From NCBI RefSeq assembly GCF_900100495.1, contig NZ_FNCT01000013.1, forward strand, positions 87,445 to 151,444: a DNA stretch of 64,000 nt. The letters are read 5' to 3'. Under the pieces are notes generated by a model, which was given only the letters and a program-made list of their open reading frames with translations, did not search any database and was not told the origin of the DNA. Positions 36,091 through 44,248 of the stretch are shown piece after piece. The DNA comes from Pseudomonas benzenivorans. Lineage in GTDB: Bacteria; Pseudomonadota; Gammaproteobacteria; Pseudomonadales; Pseudomonadaceae. The position numbers and the translations under genes were made by a program. Numbering within the stretch: the stretch's first letter is position 1; every line of letters begins with the position of its first letter.

Positions 36091-36315
36091 TCAGGCCTGG
36101 TGATGCAGCCAGGCGTGAGCCGGGCGTTGGGCCTGGCGGCCGGGGCGTTTCTCGATGCACTGCCAGATCTTCTCGTGAAAGTAGAAGCCCACCGAGTTGC
36201 ACAGCGGCTCGATGGCGGCCACCAGGCCGCTGGCGGCGACACTGCCGGTCAACGCATAGGTGACCCCGAAGGCGATGCAGAAGTGCATCAGGGTAAAGGT
36301 CAGGGTCTTGAGCAT
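36091..36315 (-). CDS. DUF2061 small membrane protein
   Basis: 74 residues. MLKTLTFTLMHFCIAFGVTYALTG and IEPLCNSVGFYFHEKIW are the two conserved segments of DUF2061, with one or two hydrophobic helices. The function of the family is unknown. The start lies just after a region with no gene that separates it from the comEA-like gene on the other strand. Confidence 0.8.
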   Translation of the reverse strand: MLKTLTFTLMHFCIAFGVTYALTGSVAASGLVAAIEPLCNSVGFYFHEKIWQCIEKRPGRQAQRPAHAWLHHQA

Positions 36316-36580
36316 GGCACGCCTCGAATGAGAATGTTTCTTCGTTGAGCAGCAGGTTAGTGGGTCGGCATTCATTGAGAAAATGTCGTTTCTTAAACTG
36401 ATCAATAGTCTGTATGAATCGATTGGCAGGGCCAAATGCTGGCGACCCTTGGCGCGGGAGCGAGGGCGGCGTGAAAGTTCGGGGGAATTTGACAAAGCAA
36501 CGGTAGCGACTAGCTTGTAGCTCGCGGCGCATGGATGTACCGCGCCGTTCACGATGTCTTACTTACAGGGAATGTCCGCT

Positions 36581-36904
36581 ATGCAAAAGAACTATCTCTC
36601 CTCGCTGTTGTTCGCCGTCCTGGCCGCTACCTCCCTCGCCGCATCCGCCGCCGAAACCGCCAAAGCCGCTCCGGCCAAAGCCGAGGTCGTGCAAGTGGCC
36701 GAGGCCGGCAAGGTCAATCTCAATACTGCCGACGCTCCCACGCTGCAGCGCGAGTTGAGCGGCATTGGCGAGGTCAAGGCCCAGGCAATCGTTGCCTATC
36801 GGGAGGCTCACGGCTCCTTTGCCTCGGTCGATGAGTTGCTGGAGGTCAAGGGAATCGGCGAATCCATCCTGGAGAAGAACCGCGCCAAGTTGAGCGTCAA
36901 CTAG
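36581..36904 (+). CDS. ComEA-like helix-hairpin-helix protein
   Basis: 107 residues. Signal peptide (about 1-23, ending AASAA|ET), an Ala/Lys linker, then a double helix-hairpin-helix: VNLNTADAPTLQRELSGIG and FASVDELLEVKGIGESILEKNR. ComEA-type proteins bind DNA in the periplasm; in Pseudomonas such short versions are common near housekeeping genes. I chose the ATG at 36581, nine bases after aggga. A good terminator follows. Confidence 0.88.
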   Translation: MQKNYLSSLLFAVLAATSLAASAAETAKAAPAKAEVVQVAEAGKVNLNTADAPTLQRELSGIGEVKAQAIVAYREAHGSFASVDELLEVKGIGESILEKNRAKLSVN

Positions 36905-36922
36905 CCCGCGGGCAGCGTCACG

Positions 36923-36948
36923 AAGGCCGGTCGCTGACCGGCCTTTTT
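36923..36948 (+). terminator. Rho-independent terminator after the comEA-like gene
   Basis: The perfect 10-bp stem AAGGCCGGTC / GACCGGCCTT has a 3-base loop, followed by TTTTT. It lies 19 bp after the stop. Confidence 0.9.
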
Positions 36949-37031
36949 GCATCCTGGGGGGCGAATAACCAGCTAACAGTCAACCGGCTAAGCTGTCGGC
37001 TGCGTTTGCCGGCCCCAGGTGTCCGTAGCCT

Positions 37032-37096
37032 CGTAGCCTGGGGCGTAATCCGGGAAACATGCCCGCCGGATTACGCTGGAGCTGATCCATACATGG
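37032..37096. repeat. Dispersed repeat, copy 2
   Basis: Begins CGTAGCCTGG and contains perfect 11-bp arms GCGTAATCCGG (37043-37053) and CCGGATTACGC (37066-37076), then GCTGATCCATACATGG. It has the same architecture as 32276-32353. It sits between the comEA-like gene and the metal-efflux operon, which ends at 37128. Confidence 0.7.
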
Positions 37097-37127
37097 ACTC
37101 ATGGGATGAGCTAGGGCGCAAATCACC

Positions 37128-37499
37128 TTATGGCAGGCTGAAACGCAGCTGCTCGTCGGCCGCACCCGGCACGCTCAGTTTGACGATGGCCTTGGCGCCG
37201 GGGGCCAGTTGATAGTCGCCGCTGCCGCTGAGGCGGTTGCCCTCGACCGGAGCCAGTTTCACCGTGGCCTTCTGGCCCCCGCTCAGCAGCAACACCTCGC
37301 CGCTGGCGCCCTGGGCGTTCATCGGCTCCCCATGGTTGCTCAGGTAGACCTCCAGGTTCTCGGGTTTGGCGACCAGCTCGGCGGTGATGGCTTTGCCTTC
37401 GACGATCACGCCGCCGTGGGCCGCTTCCAGCGTGCCATGGGCCAGGACCGGCAGGCTGAACAGGCTGGAGCAGAGCAGAGCGAGCAGTTGGCTTTTCAT
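37128..37499 (-). CDS. Small periplasmic protein at the end of the metal efflux operon
   Basis: 123 residues. Signal peptide (about 1-20, ending PVLA|HGT), then a beta-rich domain with AAHGGVIVEGKAITAELVAK and VYLSNHGEPMNAQGASGEVLL. It is clearly related to the protein at 58554-58985 (shared HGG motif, then VYL..H and a conserved GxSG). It is probably a periplasmic metal-binding helper. gagga lies 9 bases before the ATG. 35 bp after the RND pump gene. Confidence 0.75.
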   Translation of the reverse strand: MKSQLLALLCSSLFSLPVLAHGTLEAAHGGVIVEGKAITAELVAKPENLEVYLSNHGEPMNAQGASGEVLLLSGGQKATVKLAPVEGNRLSGSGDYQLAPGAKAIVKLSVPGAADEQLRFSLP

Positions 37500-37534
37500 C
37501 GGTATTTTTCCTCGGTTGGCGTTCAAGTGGTTCA

Positions 37535-40500
37535 TCAAAATGCCTCGTCGTCCCGTTCGGCCAGCAAGGCGGTCAGGGGTTTTTCGCCGTACAGCCAGAA
37601 CATCAGCGGCGTCAGCAGGGTATCCAGCAGGGTCGAGCTGACCAGGCCGCCGAAGATCACCACGGCCACCGGATGCAGGATCTCCTTGCCCGGCGCGTCG
37701 GCGGCGAACAGCAGCGGCAGCAGGGCGAAGGCGGCCACCAGGGCGGTCATCAGCACCGGCGTCAGGCGTTCCAGCGAACCGCGCACGATCAGCGCCTGGC
37801 CGAAGTGCTCGCCCTCGAATTTGCACAGGTTGATGTAGTGGCTGATCTTCAGGATGCCGTTGCGCGTGGCGATGCCGGTGAGGGTGATGAAGCCGACCAG
37901 CGAGGCCACCGACAGGCTGATGCCGGCCAGCCACATGGCCGCCACGCTGCCGATCAGGGCCATGGGGATGTTGCCCATGATCATCAGCGCCAGGCGCGTC
38001 GAGCGGTAGCGGCTGTAGAGCACCATGAAGATAAGCGCCAGGGACACCAGCGAGAGCAGAGCGATCAGCCGGGTGGCCTGCTCCTGGGCCTGGAACTGGC
38101 CCTCGAGGCTGACGAAATAACCCTCCGGCAAGGGCGTGGCCGCCAGGCTGGCGCGAATGTCGGCGATTACTTGGGCCATGTCCGAGCCATCGGTATTGGC
38201 GGCGATGACGATGCGCCGGCGGCTGTTCTCGCGGCCGATCTGGTTGGGCCCGTCGCCCTCCTCGACGCTGGCTACCTGGGATAACGGCACGCGGCCGTGC
38301 GGCGTATCGATCAGCACGTTGGCCAGGCCCTGGCTGCTGCGCGCGCTGTCGGGCAGGCGCACCACCAGGTCGAAGCGTTTGTTGCCATCGATGATCTGCG
38401 CCACCCGGTCGCCCTCGGCGAGGGTCTCCAGGCTGCGCAGCAGGGCGCCGGGGGAGACCCCGTACTGCGCCGCACGGTCGTAGTCCAGGCGCACCTTGAT
38501 CTGCGGGATCAGCACCTGCTTCTCGATCTGCAGGTCGGTCAGCCCGGGGATCTGCTGCAGGCGCTCGCGCAGCAGGGCGGCCTGGGCGCGCAGGGTATCG
38601 AGGTCGTCGCCGTAGAGCTTGAGGGCGATCTGCGCGCGCACCCCGGACAGCAGGTGATCCAGGCGGTGCGAGATCGGCTGGCCGAGCAGCACCGTGGCCG
38701 GCAGTGGTGCCAGGCGTTGGCGGATCTCTGCCATGATCGCTTCGCGGCCGCGCGCGCTGGGGTGCAGGTCGACGTCCAGCTCGCTGGAGTGCACGCCCTC
38801 GGCATGTTCGTCCAGCTCGGCGCGGCCGGTGCGGCGGCCGACGCTCTTCACCTCCGGCACCTCGAGCAGCAGGCTCTCGGCCAGCTGCCCGACCTGGTTG
38901 GACTCGGCCAGCGAGGTGCCCGGGTTGAGCAGCAGGCTGATGGTCAGGGTGCCCTCGTTGAAGGCCGGCAGAAAGGCCCGTGGGAAATAGGGCACGGTCG
39001 CCAGCGCCAGGCCCAGCAGCACCAGGGCGGCCAGTAGGATCGGCCGGGCGCGGGCGAAGGACCACTGCAGCGCGCGCCTGTCCCAGCCCTTGAGTAGGCG
39101 CACCAGCGGCGAATCGGGGTGCTCGCTGTGTTTCATCCGCGGCAGCAGGTAGAAGCACAGCACCGGCGTGACCGTCAGCGCCACCAGCATGCTGGCCAGG
39201 ATCGAGGTGATATAGGCCACCCCCAGCGGCACGAACAGCCGGCCCTCGATGCCGGGCAGGGCGAACAGCGGGACGAACACCAGCACCACCACCAGGGTCG
39301 CCACCACCACCCCCGAGCGCACCTCGTTGCTGGCCGCGGCGATCACCTGGACGATCGCCGCCAGGCCCTTGGGCCGTTGTTGCTTGAGCCGGCGCAGCAC
39401 GTTCTCCACGTCCACCAGGGCATCGTCCACCAGCTCGCCGATGGCGATCGCCAGGCCGCCCAGGGTCATCACGTTGATCGACAGCCCGAGCAGCTTGAAC
39501 ACCAGCGCGGTGACCGCCAGCGACAGCGGGATGGCGGTCAGCGAGATCAGCGTGGTGCGCAGGTTGAGCAGGAACAGGAAGAGGATGATCGCCACCAGGA
39601 TGGCGCCGTCGCGCAGCGCCTCCTGCACGTTGCCGATCGAGGCCTGGATAAAGTCGGCCTGGCGGAACAGCACGCGAGGCGCGTCGATGCCGGTCGGCAG
39701 GCTCTGGCTCAGGTCGCTCAAGGCCGCTTCCACCTCGTCGGAGAGCTGCACTGTGTCGGCGTTCGGTTGTTTCTGCACGCTGACGATCACCGCCGGCTCG
39801 CCGTTCATCCCGGCGTCGCCGCGTTTGGTGGCGGCGGCGAACTTCACCTCGGCCAGCTGCTTGAGCAGGATCGGCTGGCCGTCGCGCACCGTCACCGCCA
39901 GGCTGCGCAGATCCTCCAGGCGGGTGGTGCGGCCGAGGTTGCGGATCAGGTATTCGCGCGCGTTGAGTTCCAGGAAGCCGCCGCTGGTGTTGCTGGAGAA
40001 GGCTTTCAGCGCGCTTTCCAGTTGCTCGAAGCCGACCCCCAGTTGGGCCATCAGCCGGGTATCGGGCTCGACCCGGAACTGCCGGACCTCGCCGCCGATG
40101 GGAATCACTTGGGCCACCCCAGGAATCGACAGCAGGCGCGGGCGCAGGACGAAATCGGCGTACTCGCGGACCCGCATGGGCTCGCTACCGGCGCCGGCCG
40201 GCAGGGCGATCAGCATGATCTCGCCCATCACCGAGGAGATCGGCCCCATGTTCGGGCTGACCCCCTCCGGCAACTGCTCGCGCACTTCGGCCAGGCGCTC
40301 GGCCACCAGCTGGCGGTTTCGGTAGATGTCGCTGCCCCATTCGAACTCGGCGTAGACGATCGACAGCCCGATGCCGGACACCGAGCGCACCCGGGTCACC
40401 CCGGGCATACCGTTGAGCGCGGTCTCCAGGGGGAAGCTGACCAACTGCTCGACCTCCTCCGGGGCCATCCCGCCGGCCTCGGTCAGCAGGGTGACGGTGG

Positions 40501-40633
40501 GCTTGTTGAGGTCGGGAAACACATCGATAGGCGTCTGGCTGGCGGTCAGGCCGCCGTAGATCAACAGGATCACGGCGATGGCCAGCACCAGCAGACGGTT
40601 GCGCAGACTCTGATTGACTATCCAACTGAACAT
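37535..40633 (-). CDS. Heavy-metal RND efflux pump (CzcA/CusA family)
   Basis: 1032 residues. N-terminus FSWIVNQSLRNRLLVLAIAV, two periplasmic porter regions, and the TM4 proton-relay region AIAIGELVDDALVDVENVLRRLK. FVPLFALPGIEGRLFVPLG and the second-half helices are also typical of HME-RND pumps. It expels divalent (Zn/Co/Cd) or monovalent (Cu/Ag) metals through the TolC-type partner; which metal cannot be decided. A MITE-like element separates it from the adaptor gene, so read-through would have to cross a long hairpin. Confidence 0.9.
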   Translation of the reverse strand: MFSWIVNQSLRNRLLVLAIAVILLIYGGLTASQTPIDVFPDLNKPTVTLLTEAGGMAPEEVEQLVSFPLETALNGMPGVTRVRSVSGIGLSIVYAEFEWGSDIYRNRQLVAERLAEVREQLPEGVSPNMGPISSVMGEIMLIALPAGAGSEPMRVREYADFVLRPRLLSIPGVAQVIPIGGEVRQFRVEPDTRLMAQLGVGFEQLESALKAFSSNTSGGFLELNAREYLIRNLGRTTRLEDLRSLAVTVRDGQPILLKQLAEVKFAAATKRGDAGMNGEPAVIVSVQKQPNADTVQLSDEVEAALSDLSQSLPTGIDAPRVLFRQADFIQASIGNVQEALRDGAILVAIILFLFLLNLRTTLISLTAIPLSLAVTALVFKLLGLSINVMTLGGLAIAIGELVDDALVDVENVLRRLKQQRPKGLAAIVQVIAAASNEVRSGVVVATLVVVLVFVPLFALPGIEGRLFVPLGVAYITSILASMLVALTVTPVLCFYLLPRMKHSEHPDSPLVRLLKGWDRRALQWSFARARPILLAALVLLGLALATVPYFPRAFLPAFNEGTLTISLLLNPGTSLAESNQVGQLAESLLLEVPEVKSVGRRTGRAELDEHAEGVHSSELDVDLHPSARGREAIMAEIRQRLAPLPATVLLGQPISHRLDHLLSGVRAQIALKLYGDDLDTLRAQAALLRERLQQIPGLTDLQIEKQVLIPQIKVRLDYDRAAQYGVSPGALLRSLETLAEGDRVAQIIDGNKRFDLVVRLPDSARSSQGLANVLIDTPHGRVPLSQVASVEEGDGPNQIGRENSRRRIVIAANTDGSDMAQVIADIRASLAATPLPEGYFVSLEGQFQAQEQATRLIALLSLVSLALIFMVLYSRYRSTRLALMIMGNIPMALIGSVAAMWLAGISLSVASLVGFITLTGIATRNGILKISHYINLCKFEGEHFGQALIVRGSLERLTPVLMTALVAAFALLPLLFAADAPGKEILHPVAVVIFGGLVSSTLLDTLLTPLMFWLYGEKPLTALLAERDDEAF

Positions 40634-40642
40634 GCACGGCTC

Positions 40643-40790
40643 CTCAGAGCCCGTTCACGATCTGCTGCGCTCGGTCATGCGGCGTTAAAAATGGCTTCGG
40701 AATGCTCATTTACAACTCGTAAACTCCGCTTCCTCAGCCATTTTTGCCTTGCCTGACCTTCGCTCGCGACGACCGTGAACAGGCTCTTAG
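40643..40790. mobile_element. MITE-like long palindromic element
   Basis: About 148 bp. The terminal arms CTCAGAGCCCGTTCACG (40643-40659) and CGTGAACAGGCTCTTAG (40774-40790) are inverted repeats matching at 15 of 17 positions. Inside, AAAAATGGCT and AGCCATTTTT plus CATTTAC and GTAAACT continue the symmetry, so nearly the whole element folds into one hairpin. It encodes nothing. The right arm supplies the TAA stop (40787-40789) of the adaptor gene. No clear target duplication was seen. Confidence 0.7.
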
Positions 40791-41881
40791 CGAATCTGGT
40801 TGAGTAAGGTGGCGCCCTGGGTCACCACGCGCTGACCGGAGGTTAGCCCCTGGGCCACCAGGGTTTCGCCATCCAGCGGGCTGACCTGCACCGGCAGCGG
40901 TACGAAGCGCTCGGCCTCGGCATGCACCCAGACCACGGGCTCGTTGGCGGCATTGCGCACCACCGCGGCACTCGGCAGGGCCACGCCGCGCAGCTTCGTG
41001 CGGGTGCGCGCGATCAGCTTGACCGGTTGACCCAGGGCATAGCTGCGGCTGGGATGCTCGGCGCGGAACAACAGCGGCAGGGCGCCGTCGCGCAGCGCCC
41101 GGCCGCCGCCGAGAAACTGCAGCGCGGCGCTGTCGCCGGCCAGGCTGGCGCCCTCCAACTGCGCGGCAAGGCCTGCGTCGTAGGCCTCGGCCTCGATCAT
41201 CAAGCGCTCGGGGTCGACGATCTCGAACAGCAGCTCCTTGGCCTCGACCACCTGGCCGTTGACCACTGCCACCGTCGCCAGTACGCCGCCGACCGGCGCG
41301 CGCAGGGCCTCGCGCCCGGAAACGCCTTCACGGAGCGCCGCCAAGCGGGCGCGCAGGCTGCGAGCCTCGCTCTCGGCCGCCTCGATGTCCTTGCGCGGCA
41401 CGCTGTCGGCCAAGGCGCGCAGGCGTTGCACGCGCTTGTCCGCCAGCGCCTGGGCGGCGTTCAGTTCGGCCAGCTGGGCGTTCTGTTCGGCCCGCTCGAG
41501 CTGGCTGAGGGTCGGTTGCAGATAGGCCAGCACCTGGCCCTGGCTGACCTTCTGGCCGGGCAGCGGCAAGCCACTTTCGGCCGCCTCGATACGCCCGGCC
41601 TGGGTGGCCTGGACGCGCCCACCGCTGGCCGGGTCGAGCAGCACATGGCCGTTCAGCTCCAGGGTCTGGGGGTTGTCCCGTTCCTCGGCCACCAGGGTGC
41701 GAATGGCCAGGCGCCGTTGCGCCGGCTTGGGCAGGAATACGCTGCCATCGGGCAGGCGCTGGGGGCTGTTGCCGGCCAGGGGCGGGCTCGACTCGGCGTG
41801 CTCATGGCCTTCATGGGCGAGCAGGGGGTTCAGAACCAAGGCCAGGGCAAGACCCGCGGCTATCCGGAATGCTTTGCTCAT
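40787..41881 (-). CDS. RND efflux periplasmic adaptor subunit (CzcB-like)
   Basis: 364 residues. The signal peptide ends LLAHEGHEHAE, so the mature protein starts with a His-rich metal-binding tail. It is followed by a barrel-sandwich/lipoyl region (VQATQAGRIEAAESGLPLPG, LRAPVGGVLATVAVVNGQVV), an alpha-helical hairpin (about 120-190) and a beta-barrel. It bridges pump and outer-membrane channel. The stop codon comes from the adjacent palindromic element. It overlaps the upstream gene by 4 bp. Confidence 0.88.
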   Translation of the reverse strand: MSKAFRIAAGLALALVLNPLLAHEGHEHAESSPPLAGNSPQRLPDGSVFLPKPAQRRLAIRTLVAEERDNPQTLELNGHVLLDPASGGRVQATQAGRIEAAESGLPLPGQKVSQGQVLAYLQPTLSQLERAEQNAQLAELNAAQALADKRVQRLRALADSVPRKDIEAAESEARSLRARLAALREGVSGREALRAPVGGVLATVAVVNGQVVEAKELLFEIVDPERLMIEAEAYDAGLAAQLEGASLAGDSAALQFLGGGRALRDGALPLLFRAEHPSRSYALGQPVKLIARTRTKLRGVALPSAAVVRNAANEPVVWVHAEAERFVPLPVQVSPLDGETLVAQGLTSGQRVVTQGATLLNQIR

Positions 41882-42456
41882 CGGGTCTTTCCTCGTTGAC
41901 GCAATACCAGGGTGATGGCCAATGCCAGCCCAGCCAGCAGGGCGCTACCTGCCGCCAGCCAGGGCCAGCGGCGCGCCGGGGCGGTCGCTGCGGGTTCCCG
42001 GGGGACTTCCAGGGTGGTCTCCAGCAGGTCCGCGCTGTCTTCGGTAAGGATGGTGAAGATCAGCGGGTGGCTGCCGCCGGCCTGGAACGGCGTCTGCGCC
42101 ACCCGGTAGCTGTCGCCGTCGGGTTGCGCGCTGGCTTTCCAGTCGCCGCTTTCCACCTCGATGCTGGCATCGAGCACCTGGCTGTTGTCGGCGTAGCGGT
42201 CCAGGTACAGCCTGAGCTGGCGGCCGTCGAGTTCGGCAACCAACTCGAAATCAGTGGAGACGGCGCTGGCGCGCGGGTTGCTGGCTTGCGGCAGGGCGAC
42301 GGGGGCGGCGGCGTGCTCGTGACCTTCGTGGGCCAGGGCCGGCGGTGCGCCGAGCAGGGCCAGGGCGCAGGTCAGGCCGGCGGTGTAGCGCTTGCCGGCC
42401 AGGGGGTGCGATTTTTGGTGCATAAAGAACTCGGGCTCAAGAGGGTGGGAATTCAT
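41878..42456 (-). CDS. His-rich periplasmic protein with C-terminal membrane anchor
   Basis: 192 residues. A long signal region ends PPALA|HEGHEHAAAP, matching the His-rich start of the adaptor. A beta-rich domain follows (FELVAELDGRQLRLYLDRYADNSQVLDASIEVESGDW), then one transmembrane helix (about 165-185, WPWLAAGSALLAGLALAITLVL). The ATG at 42456 overlaps the tolC-type gene stop and has ggag seven bases upstream. Probably a metal-binding accessory of the efflux system; no named family recognised. Confidence 0.7.
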   Translation of the reverse strand: MNSHPLEPEFFMHQKSHPLAGKRYTAGLTCALALLGAPPALAHEGHEHAAAPVALPQASNPRASAVSTDFELVAELDGRQLRLYLDRYADNSQVLDASIEVESGDWKASAQPDGDSYRVAQTPFQAGGSHPLIFTILTEDSADLLETTLEVPREPAATAPARRWPWLAAGSALLAGLALAITLVLRQRGKTR

Positions 42457-43658
42457 GGCAGCGCTCCGTTGGCCTGGTTCAGGCGCGACACGGCGCGAGC
42501 CAGTTCGAGGCGGGCGCGGGCCAGGGCCAGCTCGCTCTCGAACTTCTCGCTCTCGGCGTGCAGGCGGCCGGGCAGGTCCAGCTCGCCCTGGGCGAAGGCC
42601 TGGTTCAACCATTGGCTGTTCTGCCGGGCCAGCTTGGCGCGCTCGGTGGCCAGCTCGGCGATCTGCCGGCTGCTCTGCAGTTCGATCCGCGCGTTGTCCC
42701 GTGCGCCTTGCAGCCGGCGCAGTTCGCTTTGCGCGGCGGCTTCGGCTTCGGCCAGCGCGGCATTGGCGGCGCTGACCCGCGGCCGGTTGCGCGCCGCGCT
42801 GCCCAGCGGCAGGCGCAGGCGCAGGCTGACCTGGTTGCCGTAGGCCTCCTCGACGCTGTCCCGCTCGCGGCTCAGGCCCAGCGCCAGTTCGGGATTGTCG
42901 CGTTTGTCGCCGAGGGTTTCGTCGAGCCTGGCGCGCGCGCTGTCGACCCGGGCCAGGGCGGCCAGCAGGGCAGGGTGCTGCTCCAGTGCATCGCCTTCGC
43001 CCGGGCGTTCCTCGCCTTCCGGCAAGGTAGTGTCGCCGCTGAGCACGGCGAACTCGCGCTTGGCCTGTTGCCAGCCGGCGTCGGCCTGGAGCGCCAGCAT
43101 CCGGGCGGCCTGTTCGGCGCCGAGCGCCTGGTTGAGGTCGGTGTTGGCCAGGTCGCCGGCCTGCAGACGGCGTCTGACGTCGGCGCTCAGCAACGCCAGC
43201 TCGCTCTGCTTCTGCTGGTTCAGGCGCCGTTCGACCTCGGCCAGGCGCAGGCGCCAGTAAGCCTCGCGCAACTCGCCGGCGTAACGCCATTTGGTCAACG
43301 CCAGGTCTTGCTCGAACTCACTGCGTTCGGCCTCGGCCAGGTACTGCTTGCGCTCGCGCTGGCCGGGCAGTGGCAGCGGGGCGGACAACTCCAGCTCCCA
43401 CTCGCGGGCGCCTTCAGCGCGATCGAAACGGTCGGTCTTATGGCCGAGGGCCAGCGCCGGCGAGCCGGCCAGCCAGCTCTTGGCGGCCTCCAGCTGAGCA
43501 CCCAGGGCCTGCAGACGCTCGGGAAAGGCTGCGGTCTCCGGCAGGTTGCTCCAGGCCTGCTCCAGGGTCTCGCCCAGGCTCTGGGCCTGAGCCAGCGGTG
43601 TCGCCAGGCAGAGCCCGGCGGCCAGCGCGCAGGCGCGCCAATTCAAGGGGGGCGGCAT
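42453..43658 (-). CDS. TolC-family outer-membrane efflux protein (CzcC-like)
   Basis: 401 residues. Signal peptide (about 1-25, ending AQAQS), then the duplicated long-helix architecture of outer-membrane efflux proteins, with many Ala/Glu/Arg/Leu heptads. It forms the exit duct for the RND pump downstream. Length is typical of CzcC. Confidence 0.87.
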   Translation of the reverse strand: MPPPLNWRACALAAGLCLATPLAQAQSLGETLEQAWSNLPETAAFPERLQALGAQLEAAKSWLAGSPALALGHKTDRFDRAEGAREWELELSAPLPLPGQRERKQYLAEAERSEFEQDLALTKWRYAGELREAYWRLRLAEVERRLNQQKQSELALLSADVRRRLQAGDLANTDLNQALGAEQAARMLALQADAGWQQAKREFAVLSGDTTLPEGEERPGEGDALEQHPALLAALARVDSARARLDETLGDKRDNPELALGLSRERDSVEEAYGNQVSLRLRLPLGSAARNRPRVSAANAALAEAEAAAQSELRRLQGARDNARIELQSSRQIAELATERAKLARQNSQWLNQAFAQGELDLPGRLHAESEKFESELALARARLELARAVSRLNQANGALP

Positions 43659-43751
43659 AACAAACTCCAGTAATCGCCAAAGGCAGGCAACCGCGCGCCC
43701 AGCAAAGGCGCGCGCATAGGGGCGGTCCAGCGCGTGGACGGCCCTGAATGA

Positions 43752-44108
43752 CTAGAGCAGGGGCAGGGGTGGACGGAAGGGCGGCGTAGGGGCCGGGGGG
43801 GGCAACAAGGTGTCGGGCAAGGGCGAGCGGGCCGTCGAGATCGGCAGTTGCGGCACGGGAATCAGCGAAGGGGGAAGGGCCGCCTGAGCGCAGACCGAGC
43901 ACTGCTCGCAAGCCAGCTCGCAGATGTCCATCACGCCATTGTGCGCATGTTTGCCATGTTGCACGCCGGTCGCATGCTCGTGGGGCACTGGCGCGCCGCC
44001 CGGCTGCTCGGGGGCAGACAGGCAGAGCGGCATCATGGCGGCCATCACCGAGTTGACCGGCAAGCTGACCAGCAGACAGAGCAGCAGGAGTGAGTGGAAT
44101 AGGCGCAT
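43752..44108 (-). CDS. CzcI-like small exported protein
   Basis: 118 residues. Signal peptide (about 1-23), then a His-rich stretch HEHATGVQHGKHAHNG and a cysteine cluster CELACEQCSVC. The tail is Pro-rich (LPPPAPTPPFRPPLP). Small His/Cys proteins of this kind (CzcI, DUF2946-like) begin czc-type operons in other bacteria and modulate the metal response. First gene of the operon 44108-37128. Identity inferred from composition and place. Confidence 0.6.
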   Translation of the reverse strand: MRLFHSLLLLCLLVSLPVNSVMAAMMPLCLSAPEQPGGAPVPHEHATGVQHGKHAHNGVMDICELACEQCSVCAQAALPPSLIPVPQLPISTARSPLPDTLLPPPAPTPPFRPPLPLL

Positions 44109-44248
44109 GGGCGCGGATGCTAGCACGGACCGTCCTGATGCTGATACCGGCGCCGGGTTCGCACCGGGCATGGGTTGGGCTGCATGCCGAATCACTTCGC
44201 CACGCTCCATCTCGATGAAGCTTCGGACATTTCGTTCAGGCTCCGCGC

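Noticed and set aside
34028..36103. 691-codon plus-strand frame across the mlaA/hydrolase/GNAT genes
   Set aside because: It spans three well-supported minus-strand genes and has no domain of its own.
43659..43751. Possible promoter or gene between the czcI-like and tolC-type genes
   Set aside because: Only 93 bp, no promoter boxes or frame of note; probably plain operon spacing.
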